Both the position numbers and the translations under genes were made by a program. Under the pieces are notes generated by a model. That model was not told where the DNA came from and searched no databases. It saw only the letters and a list, made by a program, of their open reading frames with translations. From Nocardiopsis sp. CNT312 (GTDB taxonomy: Bacteria; Actinomycetota; Actinomycetes; Streptosporangiales; Streptosporangiaceae), in contig NZ_AZXF01000018.1 in assembly GCF_000515115.1 (NCBI RefSeq), positions 204-64,203 of the forward strand: a stretch of 64,000 nt of DNA, in the 5' to 3' direction. Shown here one piece after another: positions 40,532 through 49,058 of the stretch (position 1 is the stretch's first letter; every line of letters starts with the position of its first letter).

Positions 40532-42198
40532 CCTCGGTGACCGAGCCCGGATCCGCCACGGCGGTCTCGAACGCGGCGGTATCCCCGGAGCGTGCGGCGG
40601 AGTACCGGCGGCGGGGGTGGTGGCGGAACACGACCTTCCTGGACGACCTGCGCCGCCAAGCCCGCGAGCGCCCGCGACGGACCGCCGTGGCGGCCCGCCG
40701 CGGCGGCCCGGCCCGCACCGACGTCCTCACCTACGCGGACCTGGAGCGGCTGACCGACCGGTTCGCCGGGGCTCTCCTGGAACTGGGCGTGCGGCGGGGC
40801 GACGTCGTCGCCGTCCGGCTGCCCGACAGGTGGGAGATGGTGCCGCTGCTGTTCGCCACCGCGGCGGTCGGCGCCGTCCTCTGCCCCATCGCGCCCTCCT
40901 GCGACGGAAAGGAACTGCGTCACCGGCTCGACATCACCGGGGCCCGGGTGTACATCACCGTTCCGGAGCCAGACGGGAGCCCGTCGGCCGACGCCGAGCA
41001 CGTGATGGTAGTCGACGGCCCCGTCCCAACGGGGACGGTCGGCTTCCACGAGCACTTCGTCGCCGCGCACTGGGAGGAGCGGCGCCCTGGCCTTTCCGTG
41101 GACCTGGCGCTCACCCCCGACGAACCGTTCGTCATCCTGTTCACCTCCGGGACCACCGGCTTCTCCAAGGGCGTGGTGCACAGCCAGAACACGGTGCACG
41201 CGGGCGTCCGCGGATACACGGACGCCTTCCTGCTCCGCGACGACCTCGTCGCCGCGGTAACCACCCCGCTGGTGCACTACTCCGGGTTCGGCCAGGGCGT
41301 CCTGGCCGGTGTCATGCTCGGCGGCACAGTCCTCTTCCAGGAGGAGCGGGACCACGCCGGTCTGCTGGACCTGGTCGAGCGGTACCGCGCCACGCTGCTG
41401 TACGGGCCCCCGCCCACCCTGTCCGGGATCGCCGCCGCGCAGCGGGCCGAACCGCGCGACGTGTCCGCCCTGCGGTACACGGTCACTGGTGCCGCCCCCG
41501 TGCTCCAGGGGCTGGTGGACGAGCTGCGCGCCGCCTTCGGGACCTCCACCTACTCGGTCTGGGGGATGTCGGAGTTCGGCCCCGTCACCATCAGTCGGCT
41601 GGACTACGACCAGGACTGGTCGGCGCACAGCCACGGGCGGCCGATCGACGCCGCGGAGATCCGCGTCGACCGGTGCGACGACCCCGGCCGCAGGGCCCCG
41701 GTGGGGCGCCTGCGGGTGCGCGGGGCCTCGCGAGCGCTCGGCTACCACGGCAGGCAGAAGGAGTTCGTCGCCGAGATCGGCGCGGACGGCTGGTTCGACA
41801 CCGGCGACCTGGCCCGCGAGGACGGCCGAGGCGGCATCCGCGTTCTGGGGCGGGGCCGGGACGCCATCGTGCGCGACGGCGTCCCGGCCCCGGTGGCCGA
41901 GATCGAAGCACTCCTGGCCCGGCACCCTCGGGTGGCCCAGGCTGCCCTGGTGGGCCCCCCGGACGGGGGTGCCGGGCCGATCACCGCGGCGGTCGTCCCC
42001 CGTAACGGGGACGCGCCCACCCTCGGCGAGATGCGCGCTCACCTGCTCGGGGCGGGCCAGGAAGCCCGGTTCCTCCCTGAACGCCTGGCGGTCGTCGCGT
42101 CCCTGCCCACCACCCTCACGGGCAAGGTGCGCAAGGCCGAGCTGCGCGAATGCCTGGCCGGGGACGGCCCCTCTCCGCCATCCGAACGCCACCCTTGA
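40528..42198 (+). CDS. AMP-forming acyl-CoA synthetase/ligase
   Basis: 556 residues. ANL-superfamily core motifs in order: FILFTSGTTGFSKGVVHS (P-loop-like), YSVWGMSEFGPVT (A5), WFDTGDLAREDGRGG (A7) and LPTTLTGKVRKAEL with the C-terminal catalytic lysine (A10). No carrier domain follows, so it makes an acyl-CoA or acyl-adenylate. With two acyl-CoA dehydrogenases in the cluster, CoA activation of an intermediate followed by desaturation is a coherent idea. Confidence 0.88.
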   Translation: MTSVTEPGSATAVSNAAVSPERAAEYRRRGWWRNTTFLDDLRRQARERPRRTAVAARRGGPARTDVLTYADLERLTDRFAGALLELGVRRGDVVAVRLPDRWEMVPLLFATAAVGAVLCPIAPSCDGKELRHRLDITGARVYITVPEPDGSPSADAEHVMVVDGPVPTGTVGFHEHFVAAHWEERRPGLSVDLALTPDEPFVILFTSGTTGFSKGVVHSQNTVHAGVRGYTDAFLLRDDLVAAVTTPLVHYSGFGQGVLAGVMLGGTVLFQEERDHAGLLDLVERYRATLLYGPPPTLSGIAAAQRAEPRDVSALRYTVTGAAPVLQGLVDELRAAFGTSTYSVWGMSEFGPVTISRLDYDQDWSAHSHGRPIDAAEIRVDRCDDPGRRAPVGRLRVRGASRALGYHGRQKEFVAEIGADGWFDTGDLAREDGRGGIRVLGRGRDAIVRDGVPAPVAEIEALLARHPRVAQAALVGPPDGGAGPITAAVVPRNGDAPTLGEMRAHLLGAGQEARFLPERLAVVASLPTTLTGKVRKAELRECLAGDGPSPPSERHP

Positions 42199-42253
42199 CC
42201 CGGGCGATCCCGTCACCCACCCCGCCCCCGCGACCCCGCCCCTGGAGGAGACT

Positions 42254-43525
42254 ATGCCGGTATCCACACCGGTGCCCCTGTCCGCTACCCTCGCCGCCGA
42301 CGAGGCTCTGGCCCGCCGGGAGGCGGCCGGAGAAACGGTACTCTCCCTGGCCGGCGGTGAGATCGGGCTGCCCGTCCTGCCCCGGCTCCGGGAACTGCTC
42401 GCCGCCGCCGCAGACCGCAACGCCTACGGGCCGGTGGCGGGCAGCGCCGAACTGCGCGCCGCAGTCGCCGGGTACTGGCGGCGGCGGGGGCTGGACACCG
42501 ACCCCGACCTCGTCGTGTCCGGCCCGGGGAGCAAACCGCTGCTGTTCGGGCTGATCCTCGCCGTCGGCGGAGACGTGGTGATCCCCCAGCCCGGCTGGGT
42601 CAGCTACGCGGCCCAAGCGGCGCTCGGAGGTGGACGCGCCATCCCTGTCCCGACCCCGCCAGGGCAGGGCGGGGTCCCCGCACCGGACCTGCTGCACGAG
42701 GCGGTGGCCACGGCCCGCGCGGCCGGCCGCGACCCGCGGGCGGTGGTGGTCACGCTGCCGGACAACCCCACCGGGAACGTCGCCGCACCCGAGACCGTCC
42801 GGGAGCTGGCCGAGGCCGCCCGCAGCCTCGACCTGTTCATCATCTCCGACGAGATCTACCGCGACCTGGTCTTCTCCCCCGACACACCCGTTGTCTCCCC
42901 GGCGGTGTTCGCACCGGAGCGGACCGCAGTCACCACCGGCCCGGCCAAGAACCTCGCCCTCGGAGGGTGGCGGCTGGGGGTGGCCCGGCTCCCCGAGGGG
43001 GCGCTCGGGCATCGGGTGCGCGCGCGGCTACTGGGCATCGCCGGGCAGGTCTGGTCGACCGCTGCGGCCCCCGTCCAGGCCGCGGCCTCCTACGCCTTCT
43101 CCGAGCCCCGGGACGTGGTGGAGCGCGTCGCCGCGAGTCGGCGCCTGCACGGGGCCGTGGCCCGCGCGGCGGCCGAACGCTTCTCCGGGATCGGCGCCGT
43201 GACGGCACCAGTGCGGGCGACCTGCTACCTCTACCCCGATTTCGAGCCGCTGCGGGAAGTCCTGGCCCGCGCCCACGGTGTGCGCGGGGCTGCGGAGCTG
43301 GCCGACCACCTCGTCCAGAGGTACGGGGTGGGGCTGCTTCCCGGAAGTGCCTTCGGAGAGCCAGCGCGTGCCCTGCGGATGCGGGTGTCCACCGGCCGCC
43401 TGTACGGCGCGGGCGAGTCCGAACGCCTCACCGCCCTGAACACCCCCGACCCCCTGCGTCTCCCCTGGATCGAAGAGTCCCTGGACCGCGTCACCGAGGT
43501 CCTGGCCGATCTCGCGCGACCGTGA
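42254..43525 (+). CDS. PLP-dependent class I/II aminotransferase
   Basis: 423 residues from ATG 42254 with GGAGGAG upstream. Motifs: YGPVAGSAELRAAVAGYW, VVVTLPDNPTGNVAAPE (PLP-ring Asn), FIISDEIYRDLVF (Asp for the pyridine nitrogen), TTGPAKNLALGGWRLG with the Schiff-base lysine and a C-terminal LRMRVSTGR with the carboxylate-binding Arg. In AmCP pathways an aminotransferase converts the carrier-bound aldehyde into an amine (LysJ role), which fits here. Confidence 0.9.
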   Translation: MPVSTPVPLSATLAADEALARREAAGETVLSLAGGEIGLPVLPRLRELLAAAADRNAYGPVAGSAELRAAVAGYWRRRGLDTDPDLVVSGPGSKPLLFGLILAVGGDVVIPQPGWVSYAAQAALGGGRAIPVPTPPGQGGVPAPDLLHEAVATARAAGRDPRAVVVTLPDNPTGNVAAPETVRELAEAARSLDLFIISDEIYRDLVFSPDTPVVSPAVFAPERTAVTTGPAKNLALGGWRLGVARLPEGALGHRVRARLLGIAGQVWSTAAAPVQAAASYAFSEPRDVVERVAASRRLHGAVARAAAERFSGIGAVTAPVRATCYLYPDFEPLREVLARAHGVRGAAELADHLVQRYGVGLLPGSAFGEPARALRMRVSTGRLYGAGESERLTALNTPDPLRLPWIEESLDRVTEVLADLARP

Positions 43526-43639
43526 CCACCGCGCGGGATGCACGCCGGGCACCCCGCCGAAAACCCTGCCGGGCCCACCGCCCTGCACCCCGCCGGACAC
43601 GCATGTCCACCCCCGTCACCAAGGAGGCACACCGCCATC

Positions 43640-44539
43640 ATGTCCATCTTCTTCGAATCCATCTACAAAGGCCGCCGATACGCGGGTGTGGGGCTGCCGT
43701 CCGACGGCACGCTCACCCTGTACGCGGCGGACGGCGACCGCCTCCGCAACGTCTTCCTCTCCGCCGCCGGGACCGGGGCGGAGGCCGCGGCGGTGATAGC
43801 CGCCGTCACCGAAGGCCCCGAGACGCTCTCGGTGGCCACCGACGACCCCGGGCTGCGCTTCCTGCCGCCCCTGCTCCCCGCGGACGCCAACAACTCCCTG
43901 ATCAACGGGTTCATGGGGACGCACCGGTCCAAGTTCGACCGGGCCCCCGAGCCGAACGAGGAGTTCACCCCGCCGAACTACTACATCAAGGGCCTGGGGT
44001 CCTGGCTGCGCCTGCCCGAGGAACCCCTGGTCACCCCGGCGAACCCGGTCTGGCTGCTGGAAGAGCCGGAAATCGTGCTGGTCTACGTCAACGACGACGA
44101 GGGCCGACCGCACTACACGGGGTACGGGTTCGGCAACGACCTGAACGACATCGGCCTCCACTTGGAGAAGCCGTGGGCCTGGACCCCCTACGCCAAGCTG
44201 TGCGAGACCTCGATCGCCCCCTGGCTGTTCCTGGGCGAGCCACCGGAGACGGTGACCGGACGGGTGGTCATCGAGCGGAACGGGGAGACCGCCTGGGAGG
44301 GCGGTTTCTCATGCGGTGCGGACTCCCTCTTCCAGCGGATCCCCGACATGGCGGAGTACTTGTTCTCCTACCCGCTACTGCGCCGTCCGGGTCTGGTGAA
44401 CTACCTGTTCCTGGGTGCGGACAAGGCCAGTTACCACGACGGGTTCCGGATCGGGGACGGTGACCGGCTGGTCCTGTGCGTGGACAGCCACGGCGTCGAA
44501 CTGGCCAACCCTGTGCGGTACGCCGTCCCGGCAGACTGA
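43640..44539 (+). CDS. Fumarylacetoacetate-hydrolase-fold protein
   Basis: 299 residues with AAGGAGG 12 bp before the ATG. The C-terminal half resembles the FAH fold: YTGYGFGNDLNDIGLHLE in the place of the T-x-x-N-D metal strand, GRVVIERNGETAWEGGFSCG and a terminal GDRLVLCVDSHGVELANPVR. The usual metal motif E-x-E is recognisable as LLEEPEIVLVYVN. Family members hydrolyse, decarboxylate or hydrate beta-dicarbonyl acids. Remote match, so function uncertain. It is the last gene of the operon. Confidence 0.65.
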   Translation: MSIFFESIYKGRRYAGVGLPSDGTLTLYAADGDRLRNVFLSAAGTGAEAAAVIAAVTEGPETLSVATDDPGLRFLPPLLPADANNSLINGFMGTHRSKFDRAPEPNEEFTPPNYYIKGLGSWLRLPEEPLVTPANPVWLLEEPEIVLVYVNDDEGRPHYTGYGFGNDLNDIGLHLEKPWAWTPYAKLCETSIAPWLFLGEPPETVTGRVVIERNGETAWEGGFSCGADSLFQRIPDMAEYLFSYPLLRRPGLVNYLFLGADKASYHDGFRIGDGDRLVLCVDSHGVELANPVRYAVPAD

Positions 44540-44545
44540 CCCCGG

Positions 44546-44559
44546 GCCGACCGGTCGGC
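44546..44559. terminator. Palindrome between convergent FAH-fold and MerR genes
   Basis: GCCGACCGGTCGGC is a perfect 14-bp palindrome in the 33-bp gap between two convergent genes. It is a candidate bidirectional stop, though without a T-tract. Confidence 0.4.
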
Positions 44560-44572
44560 GGCGCCACCGGCC

Positions 44573-45013
44573 TCAGCCGCCGGCCGCGACCGGTGCACTG
44601 GCCCCCGCGGGAGCCGCCTCCCCGGTGGGGTCCGCCTCCTCCGCGGGGGCGTCCCCGCCGCGGCGTACCCGGGCGAGGTAGTCGGTGATGGCCTCCCTGT
44701 TGCGGACCATGCACCGGATGCGCTCGTCCATGCGTTCGCGCTCGCGTTCGAGCACCGCAATCGTCTCGGGCGTGGCGTCGGAGACATAGATGGCGTCCGG
44801 CCGGTCCAGGCACGGGAGCAGTTGCTTGATGATCCGGGTCGACAGACCGGAGTCGAGCAGCCCCCGGACCTGGTGGACGCGGTCCACGTAGCGCTCGTCG
44901 TAGTCCCGGTAGCCGTTGGGGGAGCGTTTGGCGCCGATCAGCCCCTGTTCCTCGTAGTAGCGCAGCAGCCGCGGGGACACCCCTGTGCGTTTCGACAGTT
45001 CGCCTATGCGCAC
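44573..45013 (-). CDS. MerR-family transcriptional regulator
   Basis: 146 residues from GTG 45013. The winged-helix start RIGELSKRTGVSPRLLRYYE then EQGLIGAKRSPNGYRDYDE is classic MerR; residues 60-110 form the dimer coiled coil (TIAVLERERERMDERIRCMV). The C-terminus is short and Ala/Gly/Pro-rich with no metal-binding cysteines, so an organic ligand sensor such as a drug is likely. It is divergent from an MFS exporter, the normal arrangement for substrate-induced efflux. Confidence 0.88.
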   Translation of the reverse strand: MRIGELSKRTGVSPRLLRYYEEQGLIGAKRSPNGYRDYDERYVDRVHQVRGLLDSGLSTRIIKQLLPCLDRPDAIYVSDATPETIAVLERERERMDERIRCMVRNREAITDYLARVRRGGDAPAEEADPTGEAAPAGASAPVAAGG

Positions 45014-45038
45014 GTGTCTCACCTCACAAAAATGGCGA

Positions 45039-45069
45039 TTGACCTTCACACCTATGGAAGGGTTTGAGG
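45039..45069 (+). promoter_or_regulatory. Probable MerR-regulated promoter of the MFS gene
   Basis: TTGACC (45039-45044) is a -35-like box. The spacer carries a dyad CCTTC-N9-GAAGG (45043-45061), as expected for MerR-type regulators that bind in a long (19-20 bp) spacer. The -10 element is poorly defined (TTGAGG/GGATAC). Confidence 0.5.
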
Positions 45070-45078
45070 ATACAGACT

Positions 45079-46290
45079 ATGTCCACTCCTCCGGTAGAAA
45101 ACGTGGCCTCCCCGCCTGCCAAGGGCGAGGAGAGCAAGTTCCCCTGGGTGGCCCTGCTGGCCCTGGCCACGGCCGCCTTCGTCGGCATCCTGACCGAGGC
45201 CCTCCCGGCAGGGATGCTGCCCGAGATGAGCGCGAGCCTGGCGGTCAGCGAGTCCGCGATGGGCCAGGCCCTCACCGTCTACGCGATCGCCTCCGCGGTC
45301 ACGGCCATCCCCCTGTTCGCACTGACGGCGACCTGGCGGCGCAAACCCCTGCTCCTGGGAGCGATCGCCGTGATCGCGCTGTCGAACCTGGTCACCGCGA
45401 TCTCTCCCGACTACCTGCTGACCATGGTGTTCCGGTTCCTGGGCGGTGTGGCAGCCGGCCTGATCTGGGCGCTCCTGGTGGAGTACGCCCGCCGCCTTGC
45501 GCCCCCCCACCTCCAGGGGCGGGCGATCGCGGTCACCATGGGCGGCGTCCCCCTCGCCCTGTCCCTGGGCATCCCGGTGGGCACCTTCCTCAGCGGGATC
45601 TTCGACTGGCGGACGACGTTCCTCCTGGTCACCCTGCTGGGCGTGGTCCTCCTGGCCTGGGTCCTGGCATCGGTCCCCGACCACAGGGGCCGCCGAGGGA
45701 CCGCGCAGGCGTCCGTGATGCGCGCCTTCACCAGCCCCGGGGTCATCGCGGTCCTGTTCGTAGTCGCGGCCTACGTCCTGGCCCACAACATCCTCTACAC
45801 CTATATCGCGACGTTCCTCATCGAATACGACATGGGTGGGTCCATCAGCCTTGTCCTGCTGATCTTCGGCATCGCCTCCATGGTGAGCATCCTCGTGGTG
45901 GGCGCCCAGGTGGACCGGCGGCTGCGTATGCTGACCATCGCCAGCACCGTCCTGTTCGCGGTGGGAACGACCCTGTTGGCGGTGTTCGCCGAGAGCGGGC
46001 CGCTCGTCTTGCTCGCGGCGGCCCTGTGGGGGCTGGGCTGGGGCGGTATCACCACGCTCATGCAGACCGCAGTGACGGACGCGGGGGGCGACGCCGCGCA
46101 GGCCCTGCTGGTCACCACCTGGAACGGGTTCATGGCCGCGGGAGGCGCCGTCGGCGGCATTCTCCTGGAGGTGTTCGGTCCGAGATCCTTCCCATGGAGC
46201 GTCCTGCTGCTCCTGGTCCCGGTGCTGATCGTCGTGGTCGTCGGCCGACGCCATGCCTTCCCGGCCCAGCGGCCGGGCATGGCGCCCTGA
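45079..46290 (+). CDS. MFS drug/metabolite exporter
   Basis: 403 residues from ATG 45079 with GAGGA 9 bp upstream. Twelve hydrophobic helices are visible, with the first as WVALLALATAAFVGILTEAL, and the helix 4-5 region FRFLGGVAAGLIWALLVEYA then RRLAP resembling the DHA1/AraJ-type permeases (L-P-x-G-M-L-P near helix 1 end). Divergent MerR control and its place at the end of the biosynthetic operon point to export of, or resistance to, the cluster product. Confidence 0.88.
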   Translation: MSTPPVENVASPPAKGEESKFPWVALLALATAAFVGILTEALPAGMLPEMSASLAVSESAMGQALTVYAIASAVTAIPLFALTATWRRKPLLLGAIAVIALSNLVTAISPDYLLTMVFRFLGGVAAGLIWALLVEYARRLAPPHLQGRAIAVTMGGVPLALSLGIPVGTFLSGIFDWRTTFLLVTLLGVVLLAWVLASVPDHRGRRGTAQASVMRAFTSPGVIAVLFVVAAYVLAHNILYTYIATFLIEYDMGGSISLVLLIFGIASMVSILVVGAQVDRRLRMLTIASTVLFAVGTTLLAVFAESGPLVLLAAALWGLGWGGITTLMQTAVTDAGGDAAQALLVTTWNGFMAAGGAVGGILLEVFGPRSFPWSVLLLLVPVLIVVVVGRRHAFPAQRPGMAP

Positions 46291-46301
46291 CCCCTCCTGG
46301 C

Positions 46302-46338
46302 GGCCCCCGGACCCGGTACGCCGCCGGGCCCGGGGGCC
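46302..46338 (+). terminator. Strong hairpin terminator after the MFS gene
   Basis: GGCCCCCGGACCCGG (46302-46316) pairs with CCGGGCCCGGGGGCC (46324-46338) with one mismatch and a 7-base loop, 12 bp after the MFS stop. Confidence 0.7.
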
Positions 46339-46702
46339 CTCCGGCGACCCCGCCTCCATGAAACGAAATTTTCGCCAACAGATCTAAAATAAATACCGAG
46401 AGGAACGTAAAGAGACGATTTGACCTGCGAATAAAAGGCGCGCGGGAAACAATTTTTTCGACGCCAGGCTGATCGCCCCACTACCATACCCACCCTCGCC
46501 CCGAAAAGTTCATGTCCGCTTTTGGCCATTCTCACTTACATGAGAGTAGCCAGAGTACTCTGCAGATATGCATGGTGGACCTCGAACCGATGCGAGCAAA
46601 TGGATCACCTACCTCGAACACTACCCGGAGCAGGCCTTTCCACGCCAGCGGACGACCTGCGGAACCGGACATACGGCACAGACCAGATCTAGGGCGAGGA
46701 TC
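46339..46702. promoter_or_regulatory. AT-rich leader upstream of the response regulator
   Basis: 364 bp without a gene. 46360-46480 is unusually AT-rich (AATAAATACCGAGAGGAACG), suggesting promoter and regulator sites for the response-regulator gene. Confidence 0.5.
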
Positions 46703-47455
46703 ATGGGGTTGTGGTTGCACAAGGCACCGTCGGACACGACGCCACAGATCGACGACACACGGCCGTCGGACTCCTGGCGGATACTCGTGGTGGAGAACAA
46801 AGAATCCGAAGCGCGAAAACTCACCGACTGCCTACTGCGCCACGGCCACAGAACTCGTACCGTGGGCGGGGGACGTGCCGCGCTGAACACCTACAAAGAA
46901 TCCGACCTGGTACTCCTCGACCTGGACCTGCCGGATCTGGACGGTCTGGAGGTCTGCCGACTGTTGCGCGCCGCCAGTTGCGTTCCCGTTATCGTCGTCA
47001 GCTCGCGTTGCACCGAACTGGACCGCGTCCTCGGCCTACGCGCAGGGGCCGACGACTATATGTCCAAGCCGTACTCCGTGCACGAGCTCATCGCGCGGGT
47101 AGAGGCGGTGATGCGCCGGACCAAGAAACAGTACGGCCCCGGGATCGACATCGTTTCCCACGGGCCATTAAGGATAGACCCGGCAACCCGGAGAGTCCAC
47201 CTGTCAGGAAAATCGATCAAGCTCACCAGGAAGGAATTCGACCTGTTACACATCCTCGCTTCCCAGCCGGACCAGGTGGTGTCCAGGAAGTATATCATGG
47301 ACCAGGTCTGGGGAGGGGATTGGTCTCAGCGCACCATTGACACGCATGTGAGCAGCATACGCAGAAAACTCGGCGACAAGAATTGGATCGTCACCGCCCG
47401 GGGAATCGGTTTCCAGTTGGGAGCGGCAGCGACCGATAGCTATGTCGATGTCTGA
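46703..47455 (+). CDS. Orphan OmpR/PhoB-type response regulator with two TTA codons
   Basis: 250 residues from ATG 46703 (an upstream ATG at 46568 is less likely). Receiver: acidic pocket VVENKE, phosphoacceptor Asp in LVLLDLDLPDLDGLEV, VIVVSSRCT and KPYSVHEL. The winged-helix DNA-binding domain covers IKLTRKEFDLLHILASQPD to TIDTHVSSIRRKLGD. Codons 156 (47168) and 182 (47246) are TTA, the rare leucine codon read by bldA tRNA, which is typical of cluster-situated regulators. No histidine kinase adjoins. It probably controls the AmCP-type cluster (inference). Confidence 0.88.
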   Translation: MGLWLHKAPSDTTPQIDDTRPSDSWRILVVENKESEARKLTDCLLRHGHRTRTVGGGRAALNTYKESDLVLLDLDLPDLDGLEVCRLLRAASCVPVIVVSSRCTELDRVLGLRAGADDYMSKPYSVHELIARVEAVMRRTKKQYGPGIDIVSHGPLRIDPATRRVHLSGKSIKLTRKEFDLLHILASQPDQVVSRKYIMDQVWGGDWSQRTIDTHVSSIRRKLGDKNWIVTARGIGFQLGAAATDSYVDV

Positions 47456-47739
47456 CGAGAGCGGCTATCGATGTGTTCCAGCAGCGGTCGGTCCTTCACC
47501 GGGGCTGGAATGTTGATGAGTTCCAACAGCACCCAACACACCAAAGCCTTCCGGAAACCCCCAGGTTCCCGGAGTTCTCATGTTTTGCCGGGGAACACAC
47601 AAGCACCGGGTCCAACGGGGCCTGTAGAGATATGACCAAGCCCTGACATGCAAAAACGGGCATGCGCCTGAAGGAGAGAGTTGCCGAGGAAACCCGATCC
47701 GTAAGACCGCATGCCCGCTGTGTCACCCTCTCGTCCTCC

Positions 47740-48560
47740 GTGCGTGACCTCAACCCCACCGTCGCGACCACTCACCCCCGCAGGCGAACCCACCCCCACC
47801 TGAGGGACCACCTGGCCGCCATCAACGACCCCAGAGCCCCACGCGGGCGCCGATACAGCCCGCCCGCCCTGCTGGCCCTGTGCGTGTGCGCCCTGACCAG
47901 CGCCGGTCACGACAGCACCTGCGCCCCCATCGCATGGGCCCACAACGCACCTGAGCGTGTCCTCCTCGCATTGGGCCTGCCCCCGCGCCCCTTCACCAAG
48001 CAGATCCACATCCCCGACGAGCACACCCGGCGCAACCTCCTCACTCGTCTGGACCCCGCCCAGCCCACCCGCGCCGACCTCGCATACCTGAACACCCACA
48101 CCCCACCCGAAGGCGATCCGGCACGCACCCCTGCCGGGGCACCCGAACGCGAACACCGCCGCGCCCACCACCAGCAACGGCACCGACCCCCTACCGGATG
48201 CCCCGCCACACCGCTCATGCCGCTGGCGGCAAGACCCGGCGCGGGGCCGGCGCCAGGAAGGGCCAAAGCCCGGCCTCGGCAAGGTCGGCCGCGGGGTGGT
48301 CTTCGCCGTCACCGATCTGGACGCCCACCAGGTCTCACTTGCGGAGTTGGCCAACCATGCCCATGGCCACCGGACGGTGAAGAACCGGGTGCGCTACGTG
48401 CGGGGCGTGGCTTTCGGAGAGGAGGCCCGCCGCGCCCGCACCGGTCGTGCTGGGGCTTTGACGGATACCGTCCGCAAGGCGCTGACCACTGCTGTGTGGA
48501 AGAACCTTGCGTCAGGCCGCAGAGCCCACACCGATCCGGACCAGGTCCTCGAACTCCACG
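47740..48560 (+). pseudogene. ISAs1-family transposase remnant
   Basis: One frame gives HLRDHLAAINDPRAPRGRRY and LLALCVCALTSAGHDSTCA up to EHTRRNLLTRLDPAQ. Another frame gives GGKTRRGAGARKGQSPAS, where the catalytic D-G-K-T-x-R-G-A has lost its Asp. A third gives ELANHAHGHRTVKNRVRYVR then GVAFGEEARRARTG, the C-terminal region. Deletions and shifts separate them, so the element is dead. It separates the AmCP-type cluster from the zinc region. Confidence 0.75.
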
Positions 48561-48756
48561 GCACCACCCAAGACCAGCCCGTATGGGTCTGCCTCGCGAG
48601 AGCTCCGGGATCCTGTGCCCCCGCCCGTGCCGACGGGCCCACCCGGAATCCCGCACCACAAGCCATGCGTTGCGCTCCCGTCATTTACCCTGCCTCTGCG
48701 TCGGCCCCACGCCCACCGGGCCCAACGCCGCCTGCGACAGTCACCCGCCGCACGGG

Positions 48757-48786
48757 CGTGGCGGGAGGCGGTCCCGACACACACCA
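48757..48786 (+). repeat. Dispersed hairpin repeat, copy D (degenerate)
   Basis: GGCGGGAGGCGGTCCCGACA followed by CACACC resembles copies A-C, with GGGA/TCCC arms. Confidence 0.35.
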
Positions 48787-48932
48787 GCCCTCCCGTGTCC
48801 ACGCCCCTGGTCACCGTCGCTACACGAAGCAACCGTGGTTCTCCCCAGTGCCCCGGGGCACTGCCCGACGGCGGCCGGCCCGCCGTGCGGCGGCCTTTTC
48901 GCACCGCCCCCCGGGGCGGGATCGAATGCTAA

Positions 48933-48959
48933 GGTTGAAAATGATTTTCGTTTTCAACC
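48933..48959. promoter_or_regulatory. Zur box 1
   Basis: Perfect dyad GGTTGAAAA (48933-48941) / TTTTCAACC (48951-48959) round TGATTTTCG. The inner 21 bp fit the actinomycete Zur consensus TGAAAATGAT..CATTTTCA. It lies 100 bp upstream of the COG0523 gene, whose orthologues are Zur-repressed. Confidence 0.85.
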
Positions 48960-49058
48960 TTGGCGCCTGAGCTCGGGCCATCCCGCGGCCGAGCACGGCG
49001 ACCGCACCACCCCTCCACCGCTACGGGCCTGCATACGATCCTCCGGGGGAACTGATCC

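Noticed and set aside
40021..42420. 799-codon open frame on the minus strand
   Set aside because: It is antisense to the dehydrogenase and ligase genes, which have clear motifs. High GC keeps the opposite frame open; its composition is Arg/Gly/Ala-rich without domains.
46568..46702. 45-codon N-terminal extension of the response regulator
   Set aside because: The extension has no receiver homology and covers the AT-rich leader; ATG 46703 leaves a normal short linker before the receiver.
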